DNA of 64,000 bases from Moringa oleifera (Eukaryota; Streptophyta; Magnoliopsida; Brassicales; Moringaceae), in NCBI GenBank assembly GCA_021397835.1, contig JAJFZO010000724.1:2083001-2147000 (forward strand), written 5' to 3'. Every line of letters starts with the position of its first letter. Position 1 is the stretch's first letter. The translations under genes were made by a program, and so were the position numbers. Below, one piece after another: positions 12,675 through 24,853 of this stretch. The notes beneath the pieces are model-generated. The model was not told the origin of the DNA, searched no databases, and worked only from the letters and a program-made list of their open reading frames with translations.

Positions 12675-12679
12675 AGCAC

Positions 12680-14999
12680 ACAAGAATATGCATAGTGGTT
12701 CCTTATTCAACCCGTAATCCATAAACTTTTGATGGGATCTCACCTAAAATGCACCTTTAAATGAGGGAATGCAAGATGAAGAGAGGACTTTTTTCTCATA
12801 TCCGGACTTTTAAACTTACATTTTTTACATTTTACGCACTCTTTTCTCTCTACACTTAAGAGGGTTCTTGAATGTTGTTCTTAGTTTTCGGTAGAATTTT
12901 TCAAAGATTTCTTTTGCTTTGAGAGAAGATTTAGAAAGAAGATAGAATCAGACATAATCTTTAGCAAAATTCAATAAAGTTCCTTACTTGTTTAGATATT
13001 TAGTAGAAGGTAATTATATCTTCTCTTATGATCTTTTGATTATAATTATGTCAATTGATGTAATTTTTCTTGCTACATGAAGCATTGTTTGAATAAATGA
13101 GCAATTGATTTTGAAAATTTACAAATTGAGATTCGATGAAAATATAAAGTGTTTCTTATGTTGATCTTTTTTGTAATTGATGTTAGCCATTAAAAAAAAA
13201 AAAGAGACAAAAAAAGTCATGTTGATTACCCCTATGTGAAGATTTGGTGGAAAATGAGTTCTTAGTTCTTCACTGATCATTCTAGTGACTGAGTCTCGAG
13301 ATGATTCCCAAAAAAATTCACTTGATATTTTTCTCATCCTTTTCTAGTAATGGATCACAATAATAAGCATAAAAAAAAGGATGCAAAATTTAAGAAATCT
13401 ATATAAACAGTGCTCTTAGAGGAAGATGATAGTATTATTTTGAGTATATAATAATAAAAAATACTAGAAACTTGAACAATATTTGATTTGCTTTAGTTAG
13501 ATAATCAAATCAATGACAAATTGAAATAAATTTATAGTAACTTGTAATACGTAAAACTATGCTTTTGTTAAATCAGGGCTAGAGTTTAACTTTAAGTCCT
13601 TAAGATGAAATCAACCCTAAGCAGTGTTAGTAAGTCAATGGTGAATGTCCCTTAGGATACTACAACATCTTTTTGTGAAAGTAACACTTCAATTCATAAG
13701 AACAACGAACCAACTTATGATTATTATCTCTCAAAAGTAAGCTTCTGTTTTTCAATTAGGGAAGAAAAAAATGAATTATTTTTTTTGGATGATTAAAATA
13801 GTAATGGGAAAAGCTTTTTATAAGTGTCAACATATGGCTTTGAATGGATGTATCTTTTAAATGCATCCAAAAGAAAAAAGATGCATTTTTAATGAAAATG
13901 TATATTTTCATAAAAAAAGAAGCCATAAATCTTTCCATTTAAAGGTTTTTTTTTTAAAAAAAATTTCCCAACAAGTACGTAAATAGTTAACGTTTATATG
14001 ATCAAATAAGGAAAATGAAGAGAAAGAAGGAAAAACAAGTTCAATAGACCACAAACAGTTTTTAGTTTAAGCTCAATCATAGATCCTTAGATATTGATTT
14101 GGAAGATAAAAAATATTATATTTTAGTAATTTAATTCTATTTTTTTATTAATAATAAAGGTGTATTACATCAGGACATATACAATATATTTTTTATTTTC
14201 ACTCTCTTTAAATATTTATATTTTATATATTTTTTACTAAGATTAATGCGAAAAAAATATTTTATTTATTTTGATAATGTTCGAAAGAAGTTTAGGGTAA
14301 TTACACGAAAAGTGACATGCACGTCATATGTCTGCATAAAAACAATTGATATAATAAAATTATAAAAAAAGTTTTATATTGAGAATTTAATAAAAATATA
14401 AGTGTTAAATATATGTAATTTTTTTTACTAATTTCAATTTGAGACAATGAGCAAAATATATGTTCTCTTGATGTAATTAATCTTACTAATAATTCATAAG
14501 ATCTTTTTATTATTCGAATATCGATAAACAATTTGTTTCACATGTTCTTTTTTAAAAGTGAATTTGAGGATACAAGAGAGCAGCAAGTGCTAATCTCTTA
14601 TATTCTCAAATAAAATAATTTTGGATTTTTGAGCTAAAGATTTGGGAAAGTGTAAAATTTAGAATTCCATCATAAATTGCATAAAAATGGATTCCAGATG
14701 ATAGAAGATCAAGCAAGTGCAAGACGTGATGTTCTTTAAAAATATTTCGAATAAAAGAGATGGAACAGGTGTAAAGTCTCGATACTTCTTTTTTATACAC
14801 CTCTCCATTGTTCTTTATTAGTTTGGGGAATTATCTTCACATGTTAAATTGATTTCAATAATTGAAATTTTTCTTATTTAATTAATACCAATTCCTAGGC
14901 GCTGTAAAGGTGCTAATACTTCTCCACATGTAGCCGACTTCTGGTTCTAATTCTTTTTAAAAAAGACCATTAGCCTTTTATTTTATTTATTTTTATTTT
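12680..14999. other. Gene-free stretch inside the outer gypsy element
   Basis: No protein domain was recognised on either strand. About 12,690-12,930 has an LTR- or leader-like texture (pyrimidine runs, TTTACGCACTCTTTTCTCTC). The rest is AT-rich with short accidental frames. By position it should be leader/gag sequence of the minus-strand gypsy element plus later insertions, but the sequence does not show that directly. Confidence 0.35.
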
Positions 15000-15547
15000 C
15001 CCTCTTATGAGAAGCATTTTAAAAATAAATTTTAATTTAGTGGTCTATTACATTGTAAAAAGGAATAATGATGACTTTTTTCTATTTTGTGTTCTTTTAT
15101 ACCAAATGAAGCCAACAAAACTACTTTTTAAACTTTTAGTTCACTTTGGGATTTTTAAACGCATTGTGACAATCATCCTTCAACCCATAGTCCACATGAA
15201 AAGACCTCAAAGGGCATGAATCTCCTTCCTCAAGTGATGCTTAAACTTTAGAAAGCAAATTCTTAACCCATTCTTGATCTTAGCATCCTCAGCCTCTAGG
15301 CCATATACCCTAAGGCACATGTCCTTTAGTTGGGTGCCTAACTCACCCACATGTGGACCTCCACTTGACTTATACGTGTATCAAAACTTATAAGCATGAC
15401 TTTGTATGAAGACTTACCTTTAAGGGATATTCATCAAGTTCTTTTACTTCTCTCATCCACATCGAGTTAGCTCTTAACATCACTCTTTTCCCTTCTATTA
15501 TTTTTGCTTGCCACTGCTTCACTTGCTTGAATGCTTCACAAAACCAA
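15000..15547 (-). pseudogene. Leader and possible gag N-terminus of the minus-strand gypsy element
   Basis: This stretch lies directly inside the 5' LTR and primer-binding site in element orientation. Minus-strand translation gives broken, charged, coiled-coil-like phrases (MREVKELDEYPLKVSLHTK, then VKW/EVH-type heptad-like stretches) that are plausible for the N-terminal coiled coil common in this gag type. No strict motif confirms it. Confidence 0.35.
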
Positions 15548-15559
15548 AGCTTCGCTACC
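15548..15559 (-). other. Primer-binding site, initiator-Met tRNA type, altered
   Basis: On the minus strand the LTR end TTGTGACA is followed by AG and then TGGTAGCGAAGC. The common plant primer-binding site is TGGTATCAGAGC, and the resemblance and spacing fit. Together with the LTR ends this fixes the element's orientation. Confidence 0.55.
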
Positions 15560-15561
15560 AC

Positions 15562-16087
15562 TTGTCACAACTCAAGCTCCAAAAACTAAGACATGAGGCA
15601 TTTAGAGAAGTATGTCTCCCTAAGTTAGCTTATAAACTTGCTCAAGGAAAATGTAATCAAATTAGAGAGAGAAAAGCTCTAGGTGAAAGGAACTCTTTAT
15701 TTGATCTTAAAGCTGATTACTATAGAACTAAGCCTTTCTCCTTATTTATAGTGAATGGAACGACCAACAAATAATGTCAATCTATACACTTGGCATTAAT
15801 TTAACAGTCTGAGATCGTCTCATTAATATCTTTAATATACTTAGGATATTATATAAGATTTCTCAAATACTATAAAAACTCTTTATTCTTATCACAAGGA
15901 AACTATATATTTTTATAAAGAGAAATGTCTCTCCCCTTATCAGATGAAAAATATCATTCTTACAAAATCTATTATTTATAATCATATCCTTACCCCCACA
16001 TTACAATTAGATCCCAAGTATCTTATTGATGTAACAAGTCATCCAAAATGAAACCTCCAAATGAATCAATTTAGGCAGGTTATGACA
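15562..16087 (-). repeat. 5' LTR of the minus-strand gypsy element
   Basis: Read on the minus strand it starts TGTCATAACC at 16,087 and ends GTTGTGACA at 15,562, near-perfect inverted termini. A TATAAATAAG box sits at about 15,745. The first 125 bases match window positions 1-127 read the same way. Length 526 bp. A primer-binding site follows, so this is the 5' LTR. Confidence 0.75.
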
Positions 16088-17940
16088 AAATATTCTAGAC
16101 ATAAAAAGTAAAAAAATTAATTGAGTAAAATCAGCTATGATACAAGAAACTTAGAGACAAAATAAGCCAAAAAGAGTCAACAAAAGCAAAAGTGAAAGAA
16201 AATTAGTGAAATTAAGGAGGCTAAAATAAAAAATAAAAATCCTTTGTTGTTTTCATATTTAACTAAGAGATAGAAAAGTTTGGATAAAGAGAGAAAAGCA
16301 TTAAATATTGTTTTCTTTTCTTAATTATTGTATTTTTTTAAAAAAATTCATTAATTTGGACTTGTAAAAAAGAAACAAGTAGGAAAAAATTCTTCCATTT
16401 TCTCAAAATATAAACAAGTTTTTACAAAATTAATTTTATTTTACCCTTCATGATCTCTAATTCATGTTAATGATGTTCAAATAATTCCCATATAAGAGTT
16501 CTGGTTAAAAATATATCAATCCATGTTTGTTTAAAGATGTTTTAAAAATCAAAATTTTATTAAAAATTATAAATTTCAAGATTTATATAATTTTTACTTT
16601 TACTTACATTTTTTAAATAATTTTTATTTAATATTAAAATCAAAGACTTATTATTTCAAAATAATCATGAGCGTAAAACTAACTGGTGGCCTAAAACGGT
16701 TTGCCTCTAGTCCCTTTTGACCTTTTGATACCTATAAGACTTGTTTTAAATTTTTTAGCGTAAATTAACCAAACTTATTTTTATAAAAGGTAAGGGTAAA
16801 GGTTATATAAATCATTGATATTTACTTCGTATTATCAAATAAACTCTAATGTTCAAAATATTACTAACCAAACCTTGATTTATTAATTTAAAACGAATCG
16901 AATCTTAAACACTAACGTCATAAAAATACCTTATTATAAACAAAGGGATGTTTTCATTTTTTATCCATATTCCTTTTTCTTACAAAACAAAGTAGCCATT
17001 ATCCCACCAATTGATTACTTAAACAAGAGCATAAAAAGTGACTTGTCATTGAAAAGGACTTTAAAATAACACAGAAGATGACTTAGGTGTGGTTATATAT
17101 GTGTTAACGGCCGTCCATAGGTCAAAAACTTGAGGCATACCAAGATATCGTTATTTTTAAAGGACAACATTTGCAACATCAGTTTTTCAAGGAGGCGAAG
17201 GCTAGTTAGACAACATCTACGTGGGTATAAGTTTAATAAAAGAATAAGAATGGAGTGAAAGAGGAAGGATAAGATTAATTGTTGTTAAGGACGATTTACA
17301 AAGAAAGAAACATAATAGTTCCAACTTTGATATTGGCTAAACCATATTTAAGAAAGGATTTTTTTTTTATTGAGTTGTTTGTATAAGGACAATTATGAAA
17401 AAAACATGAAGTAAAGTTTTAAGTTTTAAGCCCTTTTTTTTTTCACTTTTGAAAAAAAAAAAAAAAAAGAACCCTTACCAACCAAAACAAGTCATGCAAA
17501 TTACTTTTAATTTTTAAAAGTTGTTAAATAATCATCTAGTTTCTTCTTCTATTTGATGCATGCAAGAAGCATTTCTCCATCTATTTTCTCATTTTTGTTA
17601 ATTTTCTATTAGTTTCTCAGTAAGTCCATGGCATGTTAATCCATTTTGGCACTTAATCATTGTTTCGAACAAGAATATTTAGCAAAAAGTTAGTTTTAAT
17701 CATTTCACTTTGTCTCGATGATATTTATTATATGAAAAATATTTATCATTCATTTTTTTTTTTTTTGAGTTTGGGGCTTCCTTTTTGAATGATTTGCTAT
17801 AACCATGCATGTTCTCATATTGAATGGTGTTTTTTGTCCATTTTATATGCTTACTAATGCTACATTTAAAGTTAGATTTTTGCTTTTTATTAATTTTGTC
17901 ACCACTTTTTTGCAATAAAACTAAAAAATTGGTAAACAAA
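16088..17940. other. AT-rich intergenic stretch
   Basis: Nothing coding is recognised. Contains homopolymer runs (T at 17,360-17,367, A at 17,450-17,468, T at 17,754-17,766). The minus-strand 109-codon frame at 17,700-18,029 is low-complexity Lys/Asn/Ser and is judged accidental. Confidence 0.45.
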
Positions 17941-18019
17941 ATTTGCATCTTAGTTGTTTTTCTTTTTATTAAGGTTAGATTTTTACCAGAATCAGTTGTT
18001 GAGACATTATAGGAACTAT

Positions 18020-19150
18020 ATTCAAGCAAATATTATCATTTTATTGAGTTGTTTTTCAAGCTCATTGATTGAGTTTATTAAGCTACTTTATCAAGCTGCA
18101 TACTTAACATTGTTGAGGTGCTTTTCAAAGCTAAAACTTGACCTTTGTCGATATAAAATGTTGAATTTTGTCAAGCTAAATCTTTGACGTTGTTGAGATT
18201 GATTTTTAACCTTGTTGAAATAAATTTTTAATATTGTTCAAAATACATTTTTCATTTTATTAAGCTACTTTATTGAGATAAATTTTCATGTATTCAAGCT
18301 ACTTTTTCAAGCTAAAATTTTTTATGTTTTTTAGATAAATGGTCAAGTTACTAACCTGAATCAATTTGCTGAACTAAAATTATTTTTCGAGATAAATATA
18401 TTCTCATGTTTCGAGTTGAATAATTTTGTTAAGCTATTTAGTTTATGATGATATCAAGTTAAATTATTAATAGTTATTGAGTTAAATTGTCTAACATCAC
18501 GATGTGTTCAATGTTATCGAGCTAAATTGCATAGTGTTCAAGCTCTGTTATTTATGCATTATTTCATTTTTTTGTTTGGGGTTGACATTTGTGTTCCATA
18601 TTTGCAGATAACAACCTTACCAAAGTTAAAGCCACTTACAAAATTACTAAAAGTGACTAGAAGGGGAGAAAAATTACCAAACACTTGACGCTAATGCACT
18701 GACACACTATAATTCAAATTATTTAGCTTGATAATGCTAATGTAGCTTAAAAGTATAAATTTCAGCTTAACCTACTGTAATATATCTCATCAAAATATAA
18801 TTTAGCTTGAATTGTGTAATTTATCTTGATAAAATTTAATTTACGTTAAACAATAAATTTTATCTCGATATTATGACATTTAGCTTAAATTGTATAGTTT
18901 ATCTTAAACTATAAACTTTAGCTCGGCTTTATTTAGCTCGATTGGTACAATTTATCTCGACAGATTGTATTTATCTTAATAATTCATTAGTTTGACAATA
19001 TAGTTGGCTTGATAGAAAAATGGCTTAATGATAATAACTAAATAATTTGACCATCTAACAAAGTTATCTCAAATAAAAGCATAGAATATCTTGATTACAA
19101 TGTTACTGTTTGGCTCAACAATGTATTTCAAATAACTCAACAATTACATT
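18020..19150. repeat. Foldback-like structure of degenerate short repeats in opposite orientation
   Basis: From 18,020 to 18,555 the plus strand carries about 20 copies of a degenerate core near TTNAGCTAAATTT (for example TCAAGCTAAAT, TTGAGATAAATTT, TCGAGCTAAATTG), spaced roughly 20-35 bases. From 18,710 to 19,150 the same core recurs about 20 times as its reverse complement (ATTTAGCTTGA, ATTTATCTCGA, TTTAGCTCGAT). The middle 150 bases lack it. This arrangement, long inverted arms built of tandem degenerate repeats, is that of foldback transposons or of subterminal repeat arms of DNA transposons. No transposase, clean terminal repeat or target duplication was found. Confidence 0.55.
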
Positions 19151-20920
19151 TCATTTCTAGATTTTATGAGTTTGATAGAAACTCGAATGAGACTCTTTCT
19201 CAAGCATTAATGTTTATTTTTAACATATAAAACATACCTTCCATTGAGTACATCGAGATGCCCAGTTTTTTTTTTTTTTTGTAAGATCTAACAAAATATG
19301 GCCTAATGCTACGTTTGAATCCCTTTAAAATGCCTCCAAAATAGTAGATTCAAGTTTCAATTAATGATTTTTTTACAGTGAGACTGACTAGATTGAAGCT
19401 TCTTTGAGAGAGAAAGGAAAGAGAAAGGACATGAGAGAGGAAAAAGAGAAAGACGCTTTTCGAACTTCAAGATATAACTTTTCCAAAATGTTTCCCCTTC
19501 ATAAATGCTTCAAGGGAAATTTTATTTCAAGGGACAATTAAGTGCTAAAAAAAATAAAAAGTGTAGCTTTGGGTTTTTTTTTTTTTAATATAAAGGGATT
19601 TTATTCTTAAAAGAAGAATTTGCTCCTTAGAAACTCATGAAAATTAGGGACATTAAAGTCCTTAAAGTGATCCTTATAGCTTTTTTATTACCCCGTTTTA
19701 CCTCTAGCAAAGTGAATTGGGTTTTTCTTGTCAAACCATCAAAGCTTTCAGATTTTCATGCTTTCAGATTTTCATGCTTTCCTCTTGCCATTAACAATGA
19801 CACCTCCAATAATGAGGCCATTTTTAACAAGTTGATGTTGCTTTTTATAGTTATCAAGTGATTTTTTTTTTTCAATTTCTTCATTAGACTTGTTGGTGTT
19901 ATCTTTTTTTCCACTATTGAAGTCTTTAATCGATTGTAGTTTTCCTTTTTGTAACTCTTACAAGTGTACTATTCACTTTAAGTAATAAAACAAATTTGAA
20001 AAATCGAGTTATCATCTTTTAGGGTTAAATTAATTAAGCCAATTGTCACTAGTATCTTAACCTAATTTTATTTAGAAATTCTAAAAATAGTTCAGCACAA
20101 TGAAATTAAATAAATTTAAAATAAAAGTGTCAAATCAAAGGAAACTAAGCAAGATGAAAAAAATGCAAATATGCTTTTTATGACAAAAGTGTACGTTATG
20201 ATTGATTTTGTCTGATTTTCAAGTATTGATTGATTTATTTTGGGTCATCTTATGTACTTTCATTATCCCGCTCAAGTTGAGTCCATAAATTTTTACTATA
20301 TCAAAATTAATAAAGGCTTTTTTAAGTCTCTTGTCCCAAGTTATTATAAGGGTTTATATGTTTACCTTAAATTAAAGGCTAATCACATCTTTCCTTTAAA
20401 TTTTACCTCCAGTGATTACCTAAACTCTAATATCATAAAGCCCAAGTTGTGCTGTCTGTGCCTAAACCTACTATTTAATTCTTTTCAATTACAAATCTTA
20501 AGTTCTACTAATATCATAATTTGTGTCTTCTTAATATTCTAAAGTGGCTTGAAAAAAAAATTCACTTAACTAGTATCACTTATGCCTTAAGGATTTCTTT
20601 AATATCCTAAAACCCATAGTGGTTTATCCTATGCCTAATTTAGGATTTTCCTTTTAATCCAGCTTAGAATTCAAAAAATAATTAAGAAACAATTAATAAA
20701 GAGTTGCAAGTAAAAAGCTAATTTCTTACAAGAATTGATCAAACCAAGTACTTGTTTCATCAAACCACATCCATCCTTATGTACCAGGACTTAATTCCTC
20801 ATGTTCAAATTCATGATAGCAAATAACATAATGAAGCACTAAGTATAAAAAGATATAAGAACACTAATAAAAGTAAGGTTTTAGGAAAAAATCTTAAGTA
20901 TATTGTCAATATTGTTGGGC
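19151..20920. other. Gene-free stretch
   Basis: No gene recognised. Holds a 16-bp direct duplication (TTTCAGATTTTCATGC) at 19,746-19,761 and 19,762-19,777, and T/A runs at 19,265-19,281 and 19,573-19,585. The plus-strand 100-codon frame at 20,240-20,542 matches no family known to me and has no promoter or homolog within the window. Confidence 0.4.
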
Positions 20921-20924
20921 CTTC

Positions 20925-21095
20925 TTCAACACAGCTTTAATCATGTGTTCTTCTCTTGATATTTTCTCAATATGTTGCTCAAAATCCTTAAATCAAAGGC
21001 TATTCCTGGTCCTCCAACAAAATGACTCAAGATTCTTTATTTCGAAAAACTCCAAGGAACCCTTTTTGACATATGTAAGTGATTAATATATACTC
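20925..21095 (-). pseudogene. Short protein-like fragment, unassigned
   Basis: Minus-strand translation gives about 53 codons with one internal stop: KKGSLEFFEIKNLESFCW, a few residues, the stop, then FKDFEQHIEKISREEH and KAVLKKAQQY. The amino-acid usage is charged and helical, unlike the Lys/Asn/Phe noise of accidental frames nearby. An overlapping frame just upstream adds NLKAKEVEYILITY, suggesting one frameshift. I do not recognise the family; a fragment of a retroelement or captured host gene is possible. Confidence 0.3.
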
Positions 21096-21249
21096 CACCT
21101 CTTTTGCCTTAAGGTTGTTAAAAAGAGAAGTCTCGTTGCAATAAGAAAAGATGGACTTACGTGATATAGTTTCTCCTTTATTATTTGTAGCATAGTAGCC
21201 TTTACCACTTCTAGATCTTCAATAGCTCTTAATAACAAAATATAACCTT

Positions 21250-23340
21250 CTTTTTAACTTTTTAAAGCCTATTGAATCACCTCATTTGAAGTTCAAACGA
21301 AGGATATGCACTCGAAATATTATAGCAATGTTATAGTGAACCTAAAACCTCATTTTATTTCTATTTTTGTTTTGATACCTATTCCTGTGGTAATCTATAC
21401 AAATACTTACAAAGCACCAAAGAAGTATAAAATTATAATAAAATATTAAATCAAAAAAGCTTAAAGTATTTAAGCTATCATCTTTTCTCCTAAATGGAAC
21501 CTATTATCATACTACGCTTAACACTTGTTATTTTCTTATTCATATACATTTCTCTTAATTTAACTTCTCTTGTATATCTTTAATCTTTCTCTCTCTTCGA
21601 TGGTTGTTGTCCACATTATTACAATTGCATAGATCAAAAGTATTATATTTCTGAAGGGTTGTTGTATCCCACAAGGAGTATTTCTTGGTAGAGTTTAGTT
21701 AAGTACTCATTTTGCACATTATTCTAAGCCATTCTTATCATTTTTTAAGGATTTTTTTTTTGAGTTACTATTAATATTAGAAAACTAAGGTTCTTTTTGC
21801 TTCATAGTCCATTTTACCTAAGTCCCTTTCAATCACTCTTTGGTAAGTTGTTTAAATCTTGATTGGCTCCTTAAGGGTAACTATTATTTGAAATACCTCT
21901 GTAAGAAGTATGCTATAAGTGTCACTAGATAAGGTTACAAACCTCAAAGGCGTCTTTAGTCTCACATATAAATCATACACATATCTTTTAATCCATTGAA
22001 TCTGATCAGGATACTCTTATTATAATAATAAAAGTAAGTTCATTAAGCATAGTTATGACACATATAATGTCTCAATCATTATTAACCTAACCAAAGAGTG
22101 TTTACAGTTTACAGGTCCATGAGACTACGTTAGTCTAAAAACATTAGTAAGGTGTTTAGTTACTCATGCTTATAACTAAAAATAAGGTAAAATAAAATGT
22201 TAAATAAATAAATAAGTAAAAACAAAAAATAATTAATTAATAAGTCAAAAATAAAGATCAAAGTAAGCAAATAATTAGAATAAGCAAATAAGAAAATAAA
22301 CGTAAAATAAAAGAGTAAAGAGCAAGTATGTAATGAACAAGAAAAATAGAATTTAAATAACAACTTGAAAGTAAATGGATTACAGCTTAAGAAAACAATA
22401 TTCTTTCACTACTACCAAGGAAGAATTGCCACTAAGAGTAAACTCACTAATAGTTTGCCCTCCATAGGTGCTTCTCTTAGTAAAGAAAAATAAGAACTAG
22501 GCTAAAACTTTGGGTAAAAGATGTATAAAAGGAAGATTTTGTTTGAAAACAAAAGAGGATTATAAAGTAACCTAAAAAAACTAAAGTGAAAGACCAGGTA
22601 AAGATGTTTAAAAATGAGATAATGACCAACTATTTATAGGGAAGTGGGAAAGGTTCGGCCAAGATAAGGATTTAATGGTCTTTAATGCTGATTATATGAA
22701 TTTGCATATGTCAATCCCATTTTTAATCTATCTAATCCTTAAAATCATACTTTCAATTAGTTTTCTTTCATTGTTTAAAATTTAACCCTTTGAATGCTTT
22801 AATGCTTTTGGCATAATGCTTTTGCCTTCTATGCCAAAATCCATCAATTAATGAAGAGTGGGGAAGAGATTCGACTAGCCCTTATTGCTCATCTTTCATG
22901 CTTGCAAAAATCACCAACATGAACATTTTATGGAAAGTTTCGGCCAGCGCTTACTGTCGATTTAAATTTGACTTTGCAACCATGATTTCTCTCAAGTTTG
23001 AATATGCTGAATTTGCTTTGATTAGCCTTCCACATTTGCATAGTCGATTTTTTCAGACTTTCCTCGTCTAGTCACCTTGATCCCCTAAAACATGCTCTTT
23101 TGAACACTAAGTAAACCACCATTAAAGGACAATCAAATGAAAGGAATTAATAGCCTTACATGGTCCAATGTGATCACCAAGCATTTATAGACTTGTTTGC
23201 TTGCAAGAGGTGCTAATATTGAACATGCACAGAAAAGGAATTAGGTTCATCCAATTGGTACAAGATCAAGAAGCTGTAGTTCAATCCCATGATTTTGGGG
23301 ATTCTTCACTAAGGTCGATTCTTTCCATATAAGAAAAGTT
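21250..23340. other. Gene-free, repeat-like stretch
   Basis: No domain is seen. The very A-rich block at 22,180-22,340 produces a spurious minus-strand hydrophobic ORF. The stretch 22,400-22,660 (TATTTATAGGG at 22,632) has the texture of an LTR or leader, but no partner copy was found within the window. Confidence 0.35.
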
Positions 23341-23361
23341 GACATTGCCAATTTGGAACTT

Positions 23362-23504
23362 TAAATGAAGTAAAGCTTCAAAGAGGCTTTATTGATTAAA
23401 CTACTTCACTTCATTTAATGTAACTTCATAGTTTTGATTATGGCAAGTACCACATAAGGCAAGTCTCAAAGTTCTAAATACGAAAAGTAAAACTTTTCGT
23501 ATTT
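23362..23504. other. Inverted repeats including a perfect 13-bp hairpin
   Basis: AAATACGAAAAGT at 23,476-23,488 is followed by a 3-base AAA loop and its exact reverse complement at 23,492-23,504. Just upstream, TTTAAATGAAGT (about 23,362) and ACTTCATTTAA (about 23,409) form a second, looser inverted pair. Likely a transposon terminus or RNA hairpin; no gene is adjacent. Confidence 0.6.
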
Positions 23505-23929
23505 GGTTCCAAATGTACTTTATGTGCCCCACACAGTTTTGGATTTCTTTTCTTATAAAAATGAACAATTTCACTATTTATGTCTAATTTATATTTGAAT
23601 TTGCGAAAATGGAGATTTTGTACGAAATTAAGGCAAAAAAGATTATATTACGTGGTTTACAAGTAAAATAAATATGAAAATGTGCCTTAAAAATAAATAT
23701 TTTTGACACTAAATAATAACTGGGTGTTATTAGGTCATAGGTGTCATTATTGGATAAAAGTAGTTAAAGAAATTGTCGATGATGTGGTGAAAATTTAGGC
23801 TCTATTTTATAAAGATCATGAATAAATTAAAGATTAGGGGGATAGTGGGAAGAAGAATGAGAAAATCTAGTTAGAGTTTGTTCTTTCTTGTTAGAGAACA
23901 TGGTTTTGTACTCATTTTTGTGTTGTCGT

Positions 23930-24140
23930 CTTGTAATGAAAAACCATATGAAGATTCCGTTTTATCCATGCTTATTCTCAAAATCTCGTTAACAACATTA
24001 AAAATCTATTGACAAAAGGTTTGTTTTGATCCAAAATGATGATTTAATGTATATTTCATAATTTTTTGAATATCAAAATTTATTTAATAACATTTAATCA
24101 ACGTAAAAATTTTATATAACACTGCAACAAAATAAACTAT
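23930..24140 (+). repeat. Dispersed repeat, copy 1
   Basis: Resembles 41,100-41,290 in order and phrase: ATCCATGCTTAT, AATCTATTGACAAAAGG/AATCTATGAAG, TTGATCCAAAAT, ATTTAATAA and AAAAATTTTATAT. No coding content. Probably pieces of one repeat family also present at the end of spacer R1. Confidence 0.5.
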
Positions 24141-24830
24141 TAATGATAAGTATTTAAAAAAATTATGATAATTGTCATTATATGTATTGTAGAAATTTTT
24201 TCTTTCGTACGTTTAATGATTGTTGTTTAATATTCATTAGTAATAATGTCGGGAGGTAATTATAATAATAACCATTAAATATATATAGTTTGATCACCTA
24301 TTATTTGTAATTATTTTAGAATAAATTTATATTTTTTTAATTTCAAAATTTAAAATTTGAAATTTATAAAGTTTATATCAAATTAAAATAAAATTTATTC
24401 AAATAATAAAATAATATTTATTAAATAAAAACACGTAAAATAGAATATATATTTAAATAAGTAAAATTTTGAAATTAAAAAATTAATTAAATTAAAATTA
24501 TTATATATTTACAAATATTATTATTATTAAAATATAAAATATCAAAATATTAAAATTATTTTTTAATTTTTTCACGTATTTAATTTTTTAAATTAAAAAA
24601 TAAAATCATACTAATCTGATAAACTACAAACTAACATTTACCCACGTGATTTTAGAATAGAGCTACCTTTACACAATTTCTACGCCCCATCTGTTTATTA
24701 TGACATTAAATAAATACTTTTAAGACTGAAAAACAAAAGATGAAGAATTTAAGGTTAGGAGAAGACCCCTCTCTCTTACAAAAACCTTGGAATGCTCTTG
24801 TGGCATACATCGAGTGAGGTAAGGATTCTT
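24141..24830. other. Highly AT-rich stretch
   Basis: From about 24,290 to 24,610 the sequence is nearly all A and T, with no gene and no clear repeat. After 24,620 it becomes more ordinary and leads into the (TC)n tract. Confidence 0.45.
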
Positions 24831-24853
24831 TCTCTCTCTCTCTCTCTCTCTCT
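24831..24853 (+). repeat. (TC)n microsatellite
   Basis: About eleven and a half uninterrupted TC units. The overlapping minus-strand frame with RERERERE is a by-product of this tract. Confidence 0.9.

Larger units (their letters stand above)
6364..12679 (+). mobile_element. Athila/Tat-like Ty3/gypsy retrotransposon, internally deleted, with target duplication
   Basis: A nearly complete element: LTR 6,369-7,618, primer-binding site 7,624-7,641, gag, protease, RT, partial RNase H, then LTR 11,479-12,674. AGCAC at 6,364-6,368 is repeated at 12,675-12,679, a 5-bp target duplication typical of gypsy insertion. The LTR ends TGATAG/CTAACA are near-inverted repeats. The capsid (ending in a PMKRR..DAAS phrase) and the FMDDFAVYG RT core are typical of the Athila/Tat branch. 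The RNase H tail, integrase, 3' untranslated region and polypurine tract are missing; coding sequence runs straight into the second LTR at about 11,480. All frames are broken, so it cannot move on its own products. It is inserted in the minus-strand gypsy element. Confidence 0.88.

Noticed and set aside
17700..18029. 109-codon minus-strand frame
   Set aside because: Lys/Asn/Ser-rich noise from poly-T and AT-rich DNA; overlaps the foldback-like arm; no family resemblance.
18020..19150. CRISPR-like or satellite array
   Set aside because: Repeats are degenerate, irregularly spaced and inverted between halves; the genome is clearly eukaryotic.
20240..20542. 100-codon plus-strand frame
   Set aside because: No recognisable domain, no promoter or splice context, and composition typical of accidental frames in AT-rich DNA.
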